Positions 1 to 9,644 of a stretch of DNA of 64,000 bases are shown here, piece after piece (position 1 is the first letter of the stretch; every line of letters starts with the position of its first letter). The DNA comes from Lepidurus packardi (lineage: Eukaryota > Arthropoda > Branchiopoda > Notostraca > Triopsidae). A program made the position numbers and the translations under genes. The notes beneath the pieces are model-generated. The model was not told where the DNA came from. It searched no databases and saw only the letters and a program-made list of their open reading frames with translations. The stretch covers positions 11,477,412 to 11,541,411 of the forward strand of contig JAKZAN010000006.1 in NCBI GenBank assembly GCA_023053545.1. The letters are read 5' to 3'.

Positions 1-379
1 ACCAAGCTTTAGCTTGTTGTCCTATAACGAAGCTGAAAAGACATGCATGTAGTGTGTGATGGACAGGCATCTATACCTTTCCTCTCTGCATGCAATCATA
101 ATCTTATGGTAAGGCAAAGGGGAGAAAAATAACACAAAACAAGCTCAAGAATGCGTCTCCGCGAGCGGCATTGCGAACGTAATGGCGGTTCCATTATTCG
201 GGTAAAGGGACAGCGAACAAGCTTAGAAGTTATGCCGTGCCAAAACTGGCATTACCATGTTTAATGCCGATGCTTATCTCGCTTTTTCTTTTCTTTTTTT
301 TTCCTCAACCTGCTCTCTTGTGTGTCGCCGTTTCTGTCATTCCGACCGTCTAACCATCTTGGGATTCGGTGGACATCAG
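1..379. other. Sequence before the first recognised exon
   Basis: I see no recognisable coding sequence here. The stretch from about 281 to 350 is strongly pyrimidine-rich and leads into an AG at 378-379, which fits an intron ending at the grainyhead-like exon that follows. In-frame open sequence extends upstream of 380, so the true exon edge could be slightly earlier. Confidence 0.5.
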
Positions 380-481
380 GGCTTGCCGCTGCATATTCAA
401 ATCGACATATACGACGATCCCCGAGACAACAGCCCTGTGTCCCATCGTGCTTACTGTCAAATCAAGGTTTTCTGTGATAAG
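380..481 (+). CDS. GRHL: Grainyhead-like (GRHL/CP2 family) exon, part of DNA-binding domain
   Basis: This 34-codon exon begins after the AG at 378-379 and ends before a strong donor (gtaagac at 482). It encodes [13 protein letters not shown], then [13 protein letters not shown]. The last block is the hallmark of the grainyhead/CP2 DNA-binding domain and is closest to the GRHL branch rather than TFCP2. Grainyhead proteins are nuclear transcription factors controlling epithelial identity and barrier repair; that role is family knowledge. The exon ends on a complete codon, in phase with the next visible exon at 2575. No stop or frameshift is seen. Upstream and downstream exons of the gene are outside the window or unrecognised. 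Confidence 0.88.
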
Positions 482-2574
482 GTAAGACATTTGATTCCAT
501 GTTTTTATGGCTTTGTAATTTTCCTTGTTCTTATGTTGTGTGTGTGTGTGTATCGTTTCCATGCACTACTGTTGCTGTAAAGGAATGGTTACGAAACAAA
601 GTTCAAAAGTCTAGTTTTTTACACGGTTTTTTAGAAAGTGTTTAACAACGTGGTTCGTTTGGATGCAAGAAGAAAGTAAGCACCAAGTTTGTTTAAAATT
701 TATTTTGGAGCCAGAAAGGTGTGGGGAAAGGAGAAAGACGCGTCTTTTAGAGTGTGTATACACCGCCTTTCGAATCTTTCCATAGAAAAACACCATTCCA
801 AAGCATTCATCATCCGAAGAAGAAATCTCGCATCTTTTTCGCGTAGTTTAGTCGGTTCCAGCTACTTTCCCTTGCCTTCTGTAAATCATGCATACACATT
901 GAGAAAAGCTGAGGTAAAGCTCCACAGGACAAAATAAACCCCGAATTTATTAAGACACGTAGCAATCACTATTTCTCCAAGACTATGAGAAAAAAAAGAC
1001 TACTAAGTTTACTTGAGGGTGTCTTTGTTGTCGTAGTAGACAATAACCAAAAATTCGTACACGCGAAGTCGATTGAAAACATTGTTTGTAGCAGCTTAAC
1101 CCCCCATCTATTGGGCCAAAACAGCGTGAAACCTAAGACGAGAAGCTGCCGTAACTCATAATCGGACGACTTTACGACGGTCGTAGCTTGGCAGGGGTTT
1201 AAAAGTTTACATTCGTATCCGACATCAATGTTTTTAAGAACCCCGAGATTTGCATAATAAACACCCGTGTATCGCCAAGCCGGAAGACAGAACATCAAAA
1301 TTTCTGCGAGCGTCATACATATCATTCATTCAAAATAGGGGCGAAAAGAGCCGTGACTTGGGAAAACTACTGCTTGCTGTCTTTTCCCCTTCACCTGTAG
1401 GTAAAGCAATACAAAACAAGACTTTTTGCTTACGTTCGAAGCGTACCTAACGCGTATTCCGCTACGGCTCATCAGCTAGATGCGACAGGTGCGCTGTGTG
1501 GAACTTGTAAACGATGATGCTCGTGAGTACGGTACATTAGCCTTGTCTGAACTCATCTCCTCTTCCTCGCCATCATTAACTATGCATAGCCAATAAGCAA
1601 ACCCAAGGGCTGTTGTATAAATGACTTGGCTTGTGTGTCGATTGTGATGCCCTCCAAGTGGTATTACTTTACTTTAACTTTGTGGCCTTTTATGTTCTTC
1701 TTTTTCTTTTGGGTCGAGTAAAACATATAGCTGTATAGCCATACCCCCCAACCGCATGCAAACTCGAAAAGTAGTAAGAACCTGAAAGGGGCCACAGTTG
1801 AGCGCACCGGTCATGATTAATATCCCAGCTATAAATCTATCAAAGGGAAGCTTACCACTAAATTAAACAGATTCTTTAAATTAAATATTCCCTAGAGTGA
1901 CGAAGCAAATATTCATTACCCTAAAAGACCGCACCCAAAAACCGTATTACCGGAGAGCATATGTAGTTATTTTCAAGCCATATGATACGTTTTATCAGAT
2001 CGTGAGATTTTACTTCTATCAAATTGTATTCTTTTGGAAGTCATAAAAAACCCAAATGACCACGTGCACAAGATTACAATCGGCCATGAAAATCTATCAA
2101 GTCTCCAGATTCTAACGTTCTTACGATACGCAGACGGTTTCGTTGCGCTATCCCGAACGTGTTACTTCCACTGAAACTGCGCTTGATAAAGGAATAATAT
2201 AAATAAAAACCACAGATTTTGGGGACAAAAGGTTTAAAGTTTGGGGGACTGTAAAATTTGCAAGTACAGGATAGAAGACCAAGGAGTAATAAAAGACGGT
2301 TATAAATGGCCAATTGGCCTCAACTATAAATGTCACTTGACCTTTGTCTTTGTCTGTTGGTTCTGCTGGAATTTCACATTTTTTTAACCAATCCATGTTC
2401 ACTTTTACGAGCATTTCTACCCGAGTGCTAAGTATCAAGACAGTTTTTGCAGAGACAGGATGACAACGAAACTCACTTTTTTTTAGGACAAACGGTCTTG
2501 TTGTATTCCCTAAGTTTCGGTAGAAGTTCAATAATGACAGTTCTTTTTACTTTCTTGTTTGCTTTGGCAAATAG
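482..2574 (+). other. GRHL intron, about 2.1 kb
   Basis: This stretch is bounded by the donor at 482 (gtaaga) and a pyrimidine-rich acceptor ending in AG at 2573-2574. I found no further exon or element in it. Short open stretches on both strands resemble no family I know. It is much longer than the 48-85 bp introns seen elsewhere in the window, so it may hide old repeats. Confidence 0.55.
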
Positions 2575-2639
2575 GGCGCTGAGCGCAAAACGCGCGACGA
2601 TGAACGCCGAGCTGCCAAACGCAAAATGACGGCCACGGG
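2575..2639 (+). CDS. GRHL: GRHL second visible exon, part left of the P-element insertion
   Basis: This is the first 65 bp of a 61-codon exon. It starts on a complete codon after AG at 2573-2574 and encodes GAERKTRDDERRAAKRK, matching the basic block that follows the CQIKVFCDK motif in grainyhead proteins. The reading frame runs into the P element at 2640. The last 8 bp (2632-2639) are one copy of the target-site duplication. The exon resumes at 6743 in frame once the element and one duplication copy are ignored. Without removal of the element this allele cannot encode the full DNA-binding domain. Confidence 0.85.
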
Positions 2640-2722
2640 CACAGTATAGAGGTTTACACAGTATGGTAACAGGGCTATCTTCCAATGTTAAGGTTTTCTC
2701 ACGACCTTCTCGGTCCCCAGAG
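2640..2722 (+). repeat. P element left terminal inverted repeat
   Basis: This is the inverted counterpart of 6651-6734, starting CACAGTATAGAGGTTTACAC. A handful of substitutions separate the two arms over roughly 83 bp. The arms begin exactly where the duplicated target GCCACGGG ends. Confidence 0.9.
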
Positions 2723-2956
2723 TAATATTCATCTAAAAGGCCAGAAGACGAAAGGGTACATTCGCAAACCTCCCAGTGCAGTTCAAAAAAGGTCACGACG
2801 GTTTACAAAGCGCGTAATTTAAATCTATTGCTTTAAACTATGTGAGCTTAAAATAAAAGATGAATTAACTAGGTCAAAGCACAACACGTATATACATTCT
2901 AGACTATTTCGCGTTACCCAGGTTGCAGCACGAGGAGGCAGTCTATTTTGCAACCC

Positions 2957-3016
2957 ATACATAGGTGTTTTATAGTATACAGGTTTAACCCCATATACTA
3001 TAAAATACCCATGTAT
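2957..3016. repeat. AT-rich hairpin inside P element
   Basis: Two 23-base arms at 2957-2979 and 2994-3016 are near-perfect inverted copies separated by 14 bases. They lie between the left terminal repeat and the 3' end of the transposase coding region. This could be a subterminal structure or an independent small foldback. Confidence 0.6.
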
Positions 3017-3095
3017 ATTAATGTCTATATGTGTTGTTATGACTATTTATGTCTATATACGAGTTATCCATTACATTGGTACTTTACAACTATTC

Positions 3096-3782
3096 CTAAA
3101 TGTTACTAACTTTTGCAAGTTTAGTATTTTTCTTAACACGTTTAACTACGTCTCTTTCTGCTACAGCTACATTTTCTTCTTTAAGTGTATAGTAAATCCT
3201 AACTCGAACGAACAAATTAAAAAAATAATCAACTGGAAAAGCTTCGCATGTCAGTTCAGATAAACCAAGCAGTTTAAGTTTAGCAACAATAACACTAACT
3301 ATCCCTGGCTCACAAAAGGATTCCTGATAAGTTTCCTGAAAAACGGACTCACACTTAAAAAGATACTGAATAAAGGCCTCGCTCGGGACTATTAAGCTTC
3401 CACATGAAGGTCGCTTACTGTACGCCCTGTAAATCCTAACTCGAACGAACAAATTAAAAAAATAATCAACTGGAAAAGCTTCGCATGTCAGTTCAGATAA
3501 ACCAAGCAGTTTAAGTTTAGCAACAATAACACTAACTATCCCTGGCTCACAAAAGGATTCCTGATAAGTTTCCTGAAAAACGGACTCACACTTAAAAAGA
3601 TACTGAATAAAGGCCTCGCTCGGGACTATTAAGCTTCCACATGAAGGTCGCTTACTGTACGCCTTTTCCTCAGTGTACATACGAGCGGATGCTGGGTTAC
3701 ACTGTACAGTGCGAGACTTGCAAAACTGACAATCATTTACGCTGAAAAATTTTACGCAAAAAATACCCAACAACGTAAACAA
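3096..3782 (-). pseudogene. P transposase C-terminal part with internal tandem duplication
   Basis: This continues the transposase after a frameshift near 3745-3760, where the upstream frame ends and this one carries on. It encodes a Cys-rich segment (NDCQFCKSRTVQC) followed by a 79-residue unit present twice in direct, in-frame order. The unit begins around AYSKRPSCGSL and ends around NLFVRVRIY. Such doubling is not part of the family design. The last residues, after the second copy, resemble nothing specific. It acts, if at all, as the C-terminal tail of the transposase encoded upstream on the minus strand. Confidence 0.75.
3191..3664. repeat. Tandem duplication of a 237-bp coding unit
   Basis: The segment starting at 3192 repeats from 3429 with an offset of 237 bases and essentially no differences. 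Because 237 is 79 codons, the duplication keeps the reading frame. Near-identity suggests a recent event or an assembly artefact. Confidence 0.92.
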
Positions 3783-4296
3783 AACCCGTCTCCTCTAACT
3801 CGTCCGGATGCCACTCAACTTCTTCTCTTAGCGCCTCTGTTCCCTCGCGAAATTTGGCGTTTTCTTGAAAATCACAATTACCTGAACTATTGTCAGACAT
3901 CCGCTGAATCTTGGCAAACAAATTCTTCTTGTACAGGTTAAGGAATCGAAGTGGTGTAGGGTTGCAGGAAAGCCCACCGCTCGCTCTAATGCTACCAAAC
4001 AAATGTTCTAAGTTGTCCTGGTTGAAGTTTCTTAAGTGGAGATTGTCAATCACATTGTTTTTATATAAATGTCTAACATTAACCGATAACAGCCAGCCAT
4101 TTACACATTTAATAAGCTTCGTGACATTCTTACCAGCCTTAGAAATAGCTTTAATGGAACGCAGAAAGTTTGAAAGCTTCTGAATTGTTATCCAGTGAGG
4201 GCTACTAAAAACAGTGGGGATGAAAATTGGACGTCGCAAAGCTTTGCGATCAACAGATGACAAACCATTAAAAATATCAAACAAACTGTCAAACAA
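3733..4296 (-). pseudogene. P transposase, insertion-domain and C-terminal block
   Basis: This encodes NQDNLEHLFGSIRASGG and NPTPLRF, the characteristic THAP9/P-element block with conserved Asn-Gln-Asp and Gly-Gly. It then continues into GFVYVVGYFLRKIF, where the reading frame is lost. It is in the same frame as the upstream core at 4420-5343, but the two are separated by an in-frame TAA and by an expanded TTTGATA-type repeat. In intact family members these parts form one protein. Confidence 0.8.
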
Positions 4297-4352
4297 ACAA
4301 ATATCAAACAGATATCAAACAAATATCAAACAAATATCAAACAAACTATCAA
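4276..4352. repeat. Short tandem repeat within P transposase coding region
   Basis: Units close to atatcaaacaa (TTTGATATTTG on the coding strand) occur about six times. The flanking codons spell the family sequence SLFDSLFDI, so the array looks like a local expansion of one or two coding units. It shifts or lengthens the protein here. Confidence 0.8.
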
Positions 4353-4419
4353 ACAAACTGAAATTTAAGAGGAACTCTGCGGTTTGAAGAGCTTGAACCG
4401 GTAGCTTGTTAAACCGAAC

Positions 4420-5343
4420 TTAAGTTCGGATTCCTGCGGCAACAGTATGACTGCAAACCTGCGAAGCTAGTTTAACCTTCATCTTCAGAAAACTAGTTGT
4501 GTTAATATGCTGTAGAGTTAACTTCCTAGCTAAACGGAATTTTTGTTTACGATCTATTTCAAAAAACATACGTAAGTGACCCCACTTTGCTACGTTAATT
4601 TTGGCCGAACCGAATACCATGTAATACTTAACGAGGTTGTTTCTGATACTTTTTAACAAGTGGGGTGCGTCGAAAAGAAAAAAGACATTTTTAGAATTGT
4701 GTAAGAAAAAGGGCTTAAGAAGAGATACTCCCATGTTCCTAGCAGCTTTCTGGTTGTTGGGACCCTGGTCACAAACTGTCGCTATAACCTCGCACTTTGC
4801 TTCAGCTAGCTTGTCTATAAATTTTTTAACTAACTTAACTAGAAGAGAAGCAGCACAGCTTCCGTTTACAAAAAAGTATCCAACGGGTAGTTTCCAGTGT
4901 CCATCAATTGACTTGACCATAGAAACTAAAACAGAGTTCGCTACTTTAGCAGCATTTCCTGTCTGACAATATTCGTAACCTATAACTGAATCAGAGCCTA
5001 TCTCGTAATCAAGAGATGTCTTTAATGACATCTCATCAAAGGAAAAAACACACATGCGTTCAGAACGGGTAAAAGAATTCATTTTAACCTTTAAAAACTT
5101 AAAAACAATTTCGCTAAAACCTGGCCTTATCTTAACTCGAGACACATACTTTCTTAACAGTGAAGTTGAGGGCAAAACAAACGTGTTCCTCCACTGGTTA
5201 TAAGCTCTTCGACTAACTAAATAAAAGCCAATTGCGTCTGCTACCTCCGTTATTAAATAGCGGCGCCTCCTACAACCGTTTAATGCGTTACGAACAGTAC
5301 ACGCAACGAGATTACAAGCTGGTGGAGTCAAATAAGTTGACAA
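4420..5343 (-). pseudogene. P transposase catalytic (RNase H-like) core
   Basis: This is an open stretch of 307 codons. It begins with the region linking the coiled coil to the core (AYNQWRNTFVLPS, RPGFSEIVFKFL) and continues with SFDEMSLK, which carries the first acidic residue of the P-type catalytic domain. It runs on through CDQGPNNQK and FDAPHLLKSIRNNL, both typical of THAP9-like transposases. It ends at a TAA directly after SHTVAAGIRT, where homologues continue, so the stop looks like a mutation. The upstream THAP reading frame overlaps it by 16 bases in another frame, implying a frameshift or a small intron. Confidence 0.85.
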
Positions 5344-6050
5344 AAAAGCAAGATAGTAACAATGGATAAAGGGGCAGAGATCTTCTGTTCTAATTCTACA
5401 TTTTTCTCCACCTCGTTTGCTAACTTGGTTTTAAGGGCTTTGACTTTCCTTTGCTTGTATTTTAAATTGTGTTTAACTAATTTTGAAGCAGAACGGGTTT
5501 TCTTTAACTGTACTCTTAACATTGATACTAATTTTTCAGCATGCGCAAGTTTTTTGGAAACAGCAGCACAATCGGCACGCAAACAAGATGCCTGGGGTAA
5601 GGTTGGGATTTGGGAAGTAGAAAAGTTACCATATTCAAATTCACTATCCAATTCCAAACCATCTAAAGAGGCATGAAAACCGTCAAGATCGATAGTCTCG
5701 GGGTGAATGTCCCGAGTACTACTAATTTCTGGTGAAGCTGGGGAAACAGGCGTTTCTTTAGAGGGTAGTTTTTGCGCATAGTTGTGATCACTATAAATGG
5801 GTGTAAAATCACCACAGGGTTCGCAAACAGGAATAAATGGATGTTGCGAGCAAAGAGATGGCTTACAACTACGAAAATGATCTGAGCAGATTCGTAAATG
5901 CTTTTTTGAAAATACTGCGCACTCTTTAGGAAGAGCCTCTAACCATAATTCCGAACAACTATCCTTCGGAATACAAAAAAAACTCCTTCCTGCTGCTTTT
6001 CTGTAGGATGCGTTCTTGCAAAAAGGAACACAACAAATTACTCTAGGCAT
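5328..6050 (-). CDS. P element THAP-domain and coiled-coil N-terminus
   Basis: The start chosen is the ATG at 6050-6048, because MPRVICCVPFC is the standard beginning of a THAP domain. The C2CH zinc-binding pattern is visible: Cys pair near residues 6-11, a conserved Trp in WLEALPK, then ICSDHF. A Ser/Thr/Pro-rich linker follows. Then comes a Lys/Leu-rich coiled coil (KLAHAEKLVSMLRVQLKK onward) of about 70 residues, as in P transposases, where it mediates multimerisation. The THAP finger binds the element ends. The frame closes at 5328 just after the coiled coil. Confidence 0.85.
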   Translation of the reverse strand: MPRVICCVPFCKNASYRKAAGRSFFCIPKDSCSELWLEALPKECAVFSKKHLRICSDHFRSCKPSLCSQHPFIPVCEPCGDFTPIYSDHNYAQKLPSKETPVSPASPEISSTRDIHPETIDLDGFHASLDGLELDSEFEYGNFSTSQIPTLPQASCLRADCAAVSKKLAHAEKLVSMLRVQLKKTRSASKLVKHNLKYKQRKVKALKTKLANEVEKNVELEQKISAPLSIVTILLFCQLI

Positions 6051-6074
6051 GTTTAAGTAAACTAGCTTAACCAC

Positions 6075-6650
6075 TATTGGACACTAAATCTCGGTTTGCT
6101 AAAAACTCACTTATATTACACTGCTGGATTAATGTACATTTTTTAATGACTTAATGAAAATTGTTTACTGTACTTCGTCTTGAAAAAGGCAAACTACAGA
6201 GTCGTGTTAAGAAAACGGTGAAAATTTTCTTTAAAATAAATTGAAAGTGAGCTATGTGAAATTTGCAACAAACTGCACGGAAGCGCAATAACAATTGGTA
6301 GGAGTCGATGGGGCGACGCTATTTATAAGGCATTCAAAAACACAGAAGTAGGAAGTACTTGCATTTCTTTAGGGGTTAGCAAGCAATGTGAACTTGAAAT
6401 GGATTAGTGTAAGACTTATTATCAAAAAATAGCATAGGCATTTTTCCAAAAACACTTTCAAATGCGCGCGTTGCCGGTAGGACCCTACGTCAGCCCAAAA
6501 CTCCCTAGAGTGCCCGAGAGAGTCCCCCGTTTTGTGAATGTTTTGTTCTCTTCTCGAACCCTTTCTCTAGTAGATTAGGAATGCCTACATGGGGGTACAT
6601 GGCACAGTATGGGAATCCATCCCCCATATAAGCCTTCGTACCCTCAGATC
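6075..6650. other. P element 5' non-coding region
   Basis: This lies between the THAP start codon and the right terminal repeat. No reading frame of note is present. A second cacagtatgg-like motif occurs at 6603-6612, resembling the terminal sequence and possibly a subterminal transposase site. Confidence 0.5.
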
Positions 6651-6734
6651 CTCTTGGGACCGAGAGATTTGTGAGAAAACCTTAACATTGGAAGGATACC
6701 CCTGTTACCATACTGTGTAAACCTCTATACTGTG
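6651..6734 (-). repeat. P element right terminal inverted repeat
   Basis: The reverse complement matches 2640-2722 and ends CTATACTGTG, immediately followed by the second TSD copy GCCACGGG at 6735-6742. Confidence 0.9.
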
Positions 6735-6742
6735 GCCACGGG

Positions 6743-6860
6743 ACGCAACAAGCCATTGGACGATTTATACCAGACCTCGTGTGAACGATCCGAGTTCTAC
6801 TCCATGGCCGATTTGAGCAAACTCCCTGCTCTTTTCACGCCCTCCGAAGACATGGACAAG
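6743..6860 (+). CDS. GRHL: GRHL second visible exon, part right of the P-element insertion
   Basis: Continues the exon from 2639: 65 plus 118 bp give 183 bp, exactly 61 codons. It encodes LDDLYQTSCERSEFYSMADL and ALFTPSEDMDK, a strongly grainyhead-like segment. A donor (gtaaac) follows at 6861. No stop or indel is present in either half, so the exon was intact when the P element landed. Further exons are not found downstream, where a non-LTR fragment begins within about 50 bp. Confidence 0.85.
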
Positions 6861-6909
6861 GTAAACATTAAACATTTGCTCTTCATTTCCAGTAACGTTT
6901 GCTTATTCA

Positions 6910-7673
6910 GTCAGCTGAACTTACAGCAATTGAAATAGCGTTAGATTCGGTAGCGACAAACCCCCCCCCCCCCCGACAAATTTGTCATTCTAACAGACTC
7001 AAAGGCGGCGCTAGCTATACTAAAAAGCTGGGGTTGCAGAACTCATTTTGATCTCAGCCAACAAATTCAGGGAAAAATAAGAAGCTTAGGAGTAGATGGT
7101 TACACAATCAATTTACAATGGATCCCCGCCCATATTGGCATCCCTGGTAATGAAGCAGCGGATCAAGCAGCAAAGAGAGGAAGAACCTCCAGCAATGAAA
7201 GAACAAACGGGCTGACAAGACACGAGCTAAAAACAATCACCAAGCAAAACATCGAAAGAGAGTTTTTTAACGAAATCAAACTGACTACGTCACAGGCCAT
7301 TGTATTAAAGACAGAAAATCTAGGATCCAATAAATGGAGGACCATCAAAAGAAGAAGAGAAGCTGCTGCTGTATTAAGTCTCAGATGTGGTCATGGCAAG
7401 ACCGGATCGTGGATGCACAGATTTCATCTACAGGATAGCCCGCTGTGCCGAATCTGTGGTGTGGCAGACGAAACCGGGAAGCATCTAGTCATGGAATGCC
7501 CAACCCTGAGAGCGGAGCGCAACGCTTTATTCAGCAAACTGCGAAGCAAAAACATACCAGTGGACTTCGAAGAAATTCTAGGATTCGGAAACAGAACAGT
7601 GCATGATCGGTTTTTTATACAAAACAATTTTATCAAGTTCATAACACAAACGAAGATTTTAGATTTCATCTGA
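6910..7673 (+). pseudogene. Non-LTR retrotransposon RNase H / zinc-knuckle tail, 5'-truncated
   Basis: The fragment begins at AELTAIEIALDS and is interrupted by a poly-C run at 6961-6974 that probably spoils the frame. It continues with ILTDSKAALAILKSWG, WIPAHIGIPGNEAADQAAKRG and a terminal CRICGVADETGKHLVMECP. These are RNase H acidic and His motifs followed by the CCHC-type knuckle of I/Jockey-like elements. It is a paralogue of the fragment at 27247-28329. The 3' UTR reaches about 7790 and shares a gaagncgac-type stretch with that copy. Confidence 0.8.
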
Positions 7674-7782
7674 AGATGCGAAAGTACCAAACAGTGAGAG
7701 TATGTTAAAAAAGAAAGCCGAAGGCGATAATGTGACGCGATAGCGACATGGTTCGCTTCAGAAATACAAAACAACAATATAG

Positions 7783-7952
7783 CGGGCATGTTTTATAATC
7801 GAAAATTTTTGTCGTGTTATCCGTTCTTAACAAGTGTAATTTTTTAATTTTTTTATGTATTGATAATCCATACTCCCATGTGCAACGATGTATACATAGC
7901 GGGCACGCTTTATAATAAAAAATGTTTGTCGTGTTATCCGTTCTTAACAAAG
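7783..7952. repeat. Direct repeat pair, about 54 bp
   Basis: Two copies, around 7783-7836 and 7897-7952, share atagcgggca and ttgtcgtgttatccgttctt with a few substitutions. The intervening 60 bp are A/T-rich. This may be the tail repeat of the preceding retroelement or a small minisatellite. Confidence 0.7.
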
Positions 7953-8089
7953 ACACAAAATATAAGTCCTGTCGCTAAATTTTAGCTTGTACTGTTCTGC
8001 CATAAGAATGTGAATAAAAATTTGCACGATTGTGCTGCTGTTTCGCCTTTATAGACCAAATACAATCTGAAAACGAAACTTTCTACTCT

Positions 8090-8425
8090 TACAGTAACGA
8101 ACTTACTGATCGCTACATGGACTTTGCAAACTGACCAAATCACATTGCTTTTCCATTGTTGGGCCAATCCTGTCATTTGAAGCCTACTTCTACTCTTAAG
8201 TAGGGTTCTCAACACGATATCCCTTCTTAATTCCCTAGTCAATTAAAGGAGCAGGTTATGTAATTAAATAACCTGCTCTTTTAATTGATTGAGGAGTTTA
8301 GAAGGAATTCCCTACCTAAGTGTAGTAGGCTAGAAATGACAGGATTGGTCTGAACAAAGGAGAAGCAATGTGATTGGTCAGTTTGCAAATTCCATGTAGC
8401 GATCAATAAGTTCGTTACTGAACAT
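8090..8425. repeat. Foldback (MITE-like) element
   Basis: The left arm, from about 8094, is mirrored by the right arm ending about 8420, centred on 8263 where gcaggttat faces ataacctgc. The arms, about 165 bp each, share blocks such as gatcgctacatgg and caatcctgtcattt in inverted order with scattered mismatches. No coding capacity. No clear TSD could be assigned. Confidence 0.85.
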
Positions 8426-8429
8426 CTTT

Positions 8430-9126
8430 TTGCAAAAGTTATTAGTAAATAATGTTGATACACTGTAGTGGAATAGGCTTTGTAAAGCTATCTTGTCCTT
8501 CCCCAAAAGAATTAGCATACAAAGGTTGCTATTAGATTAACTACTGAGTGTGATCTAATGCTCTCAGCTGGCTCCACGAGTCCAGAACGATGAGTAAACA
8601 GAGACACACGCCGGCTTTGACGTCTAAAGACAGCGTAGAGGGAGGGCAAGCCTGTTTTTGGCAGCACCAATAACGTGTAACAAGACCAAAACGAAATGTC
8701 CCGTCTAGGACGATTATTTCCTTGTGCATATTGCAACGTGATTGGCATGATACATGGAAAAGCACTACCGGGTAAGTCTACGCTAAGTATTTGAGTTTCA
8801 AAGTAGTTTCAAACCGTCCAGAGTCACGCATTCAAGATGAGTATGGACCGCGTTTTCCGAAAGCGCTTCGCGCCACAACCGTCGGTTAAGTTGGAGCTGA
8901 GTTGAGTTGTCAGTGTGTTGGAGAAAGAAGTAAAGGGGGGAGTAGTTAGCGCCGAGTAGAGGAGTGATTACGCAACTGTTGGTGTGAAGGAAATACAGCT
9001 GATCGGTTAGTTTGGGTTAAAACGTTTTAACCCAAAGAGATTAACACAGAGATTAACACAGAGATTAACAAATGCATAAAAATAGGCGTTTTTGAAATTG
9101 AGTATGTGATAATAATAAACGGAAGA
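8430..9126. other. Intergenic region downstream of CNPPD1
   Basis: No convincing gene. The only structure is a short tandem array of agagattaacac units at about 9040-9070. An open minus-strand stretch at 8512-8765 resembles nothing I recognise. Confidence 0.5.
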
Positions 9127-9594
9127 CTAGCCCGCCCAGCGTAGTCCCGAAACGAATGGGTAAACGTTAAGCCAACGAGACATGTCAGGTTTAGTCTGGA
9201 AAGGAGATTCGCGGAAGAAAGTCGTCCAAACATCCACAGGCTTACAGGTATAATGGTCCCTTGTTTCTTCCTGCGAATTCACATGTTTCCAAAATGGTAT
9301 TCCACCGAGCCCCAAGCCAAGTCTCGCAGTCAAGTCAGAAGTCAATTCAGGCACGGTATCATTCATAAGGTTGTTCAAGGTGGTTTCCAGGTTTAGACGA
9401 CTGTCATCTCCGACCGAGTCAGAAATCAGACGAGTATCAGTTAGTAAATCCATAGTAGTGGTAGTTGACGTAGACAAATCCAAGCTGACCAAAGTTGTTG
9501 ACGGTTGGTACACTGGCAAATGGGAAACCAACAATGCTGAGCCAATTAAGGTCAACACGCTAGCTGCGTAGGCTGTTATGCGTGCCAAACTCAC
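9127..9594 (-). CDS. CNPPD1: CNPPD1 last exon
   Basis: The exon begins after a pyrimidine-rich acceptor (tttgtttag) and runs to a TAG at 9129-9127. It encodes ARITAYAASVLTLIGSALLV, a hydrophobic segment matching the predicted membrane-like helix after the cyclin fold in CNPPD1. A Ser/Thr-rich region follows, then a C-terminus ending RWLNVYPFVSG, comparable to the short conserved tail of animal CNPPD1. The protein is a cyclin Pas1/PHO80-domain protein of poorly known function. A 50-bp intron (9595-9644) joins it in phase to the preceding exon. No disruption is seen. Confidence 0.82.
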   Translation of the reverse strand: MSLARITAYAASVLTLIGSALLVSHLPVYQPSTTLVSLDLSTSTTTTMDLLTDTRLISDSVGDDSRLNLETTLNNLMNDTVPELTSDLTARLGLGLGGIPFWKHVNSQEETRDHYTCKPVDVWTTFFRESPFQTKPDMSRWLNVYPFVSGLRWAG

Positions 9595-9644
9595 CTAAAC
9601 AAAGCAATAGAAGTTATGAGTTCGCTAGCAACTTTTCATTTTAC

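Larger units (their letters stand above)
2640..6734 (-). mobile_element. P-element superfamily (THAP) DNA transposon, 4,095 bp
   Basis: Both ends read CACAGTATAGAGG in inverted orientation, and the inverted repeats extend about 83 bp with few mismatches. The flanks carry an identical 8-bp duplication, GCCACGGG, at 2632-2639 and 6735-6742; 8 bp is the known TSD length of P elements. Inside, on the minus strand, lie a THAP zinc finger, a coiled coil, an RNase H-like transposase core and the P-type C-terminal block. The coding sequence is broken by an in-frame TAA, a short-repeat expansion, a frameshift and a 237-bp tandem duplication. It is probably non-autonomous now, although its ends look intact. 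It sits inside a GRHL exon. Confidence 0.93.

Noticed and set aside
712..937. Open frame GARKVWGKEKD as a possible next GRHL exon
   Set aside because: Only the first residues resemble GAERK; the true continuation is found at 2575 with correct phase and much better match.
2640..6734. P element acting as a regular intron of GRHL
   Set aside because: The element ends are CACAG...CTGTG with no GT/AG at the edges, so clean removal by splicing is unlikely without cryptic sites.
6961..6974. Poly-C runs (also 43984-44000 and 47171-47182) as functional tracts
   Set aside because: Homopolymers of this kind are prone to sequencing and slippage errors; no further signal.
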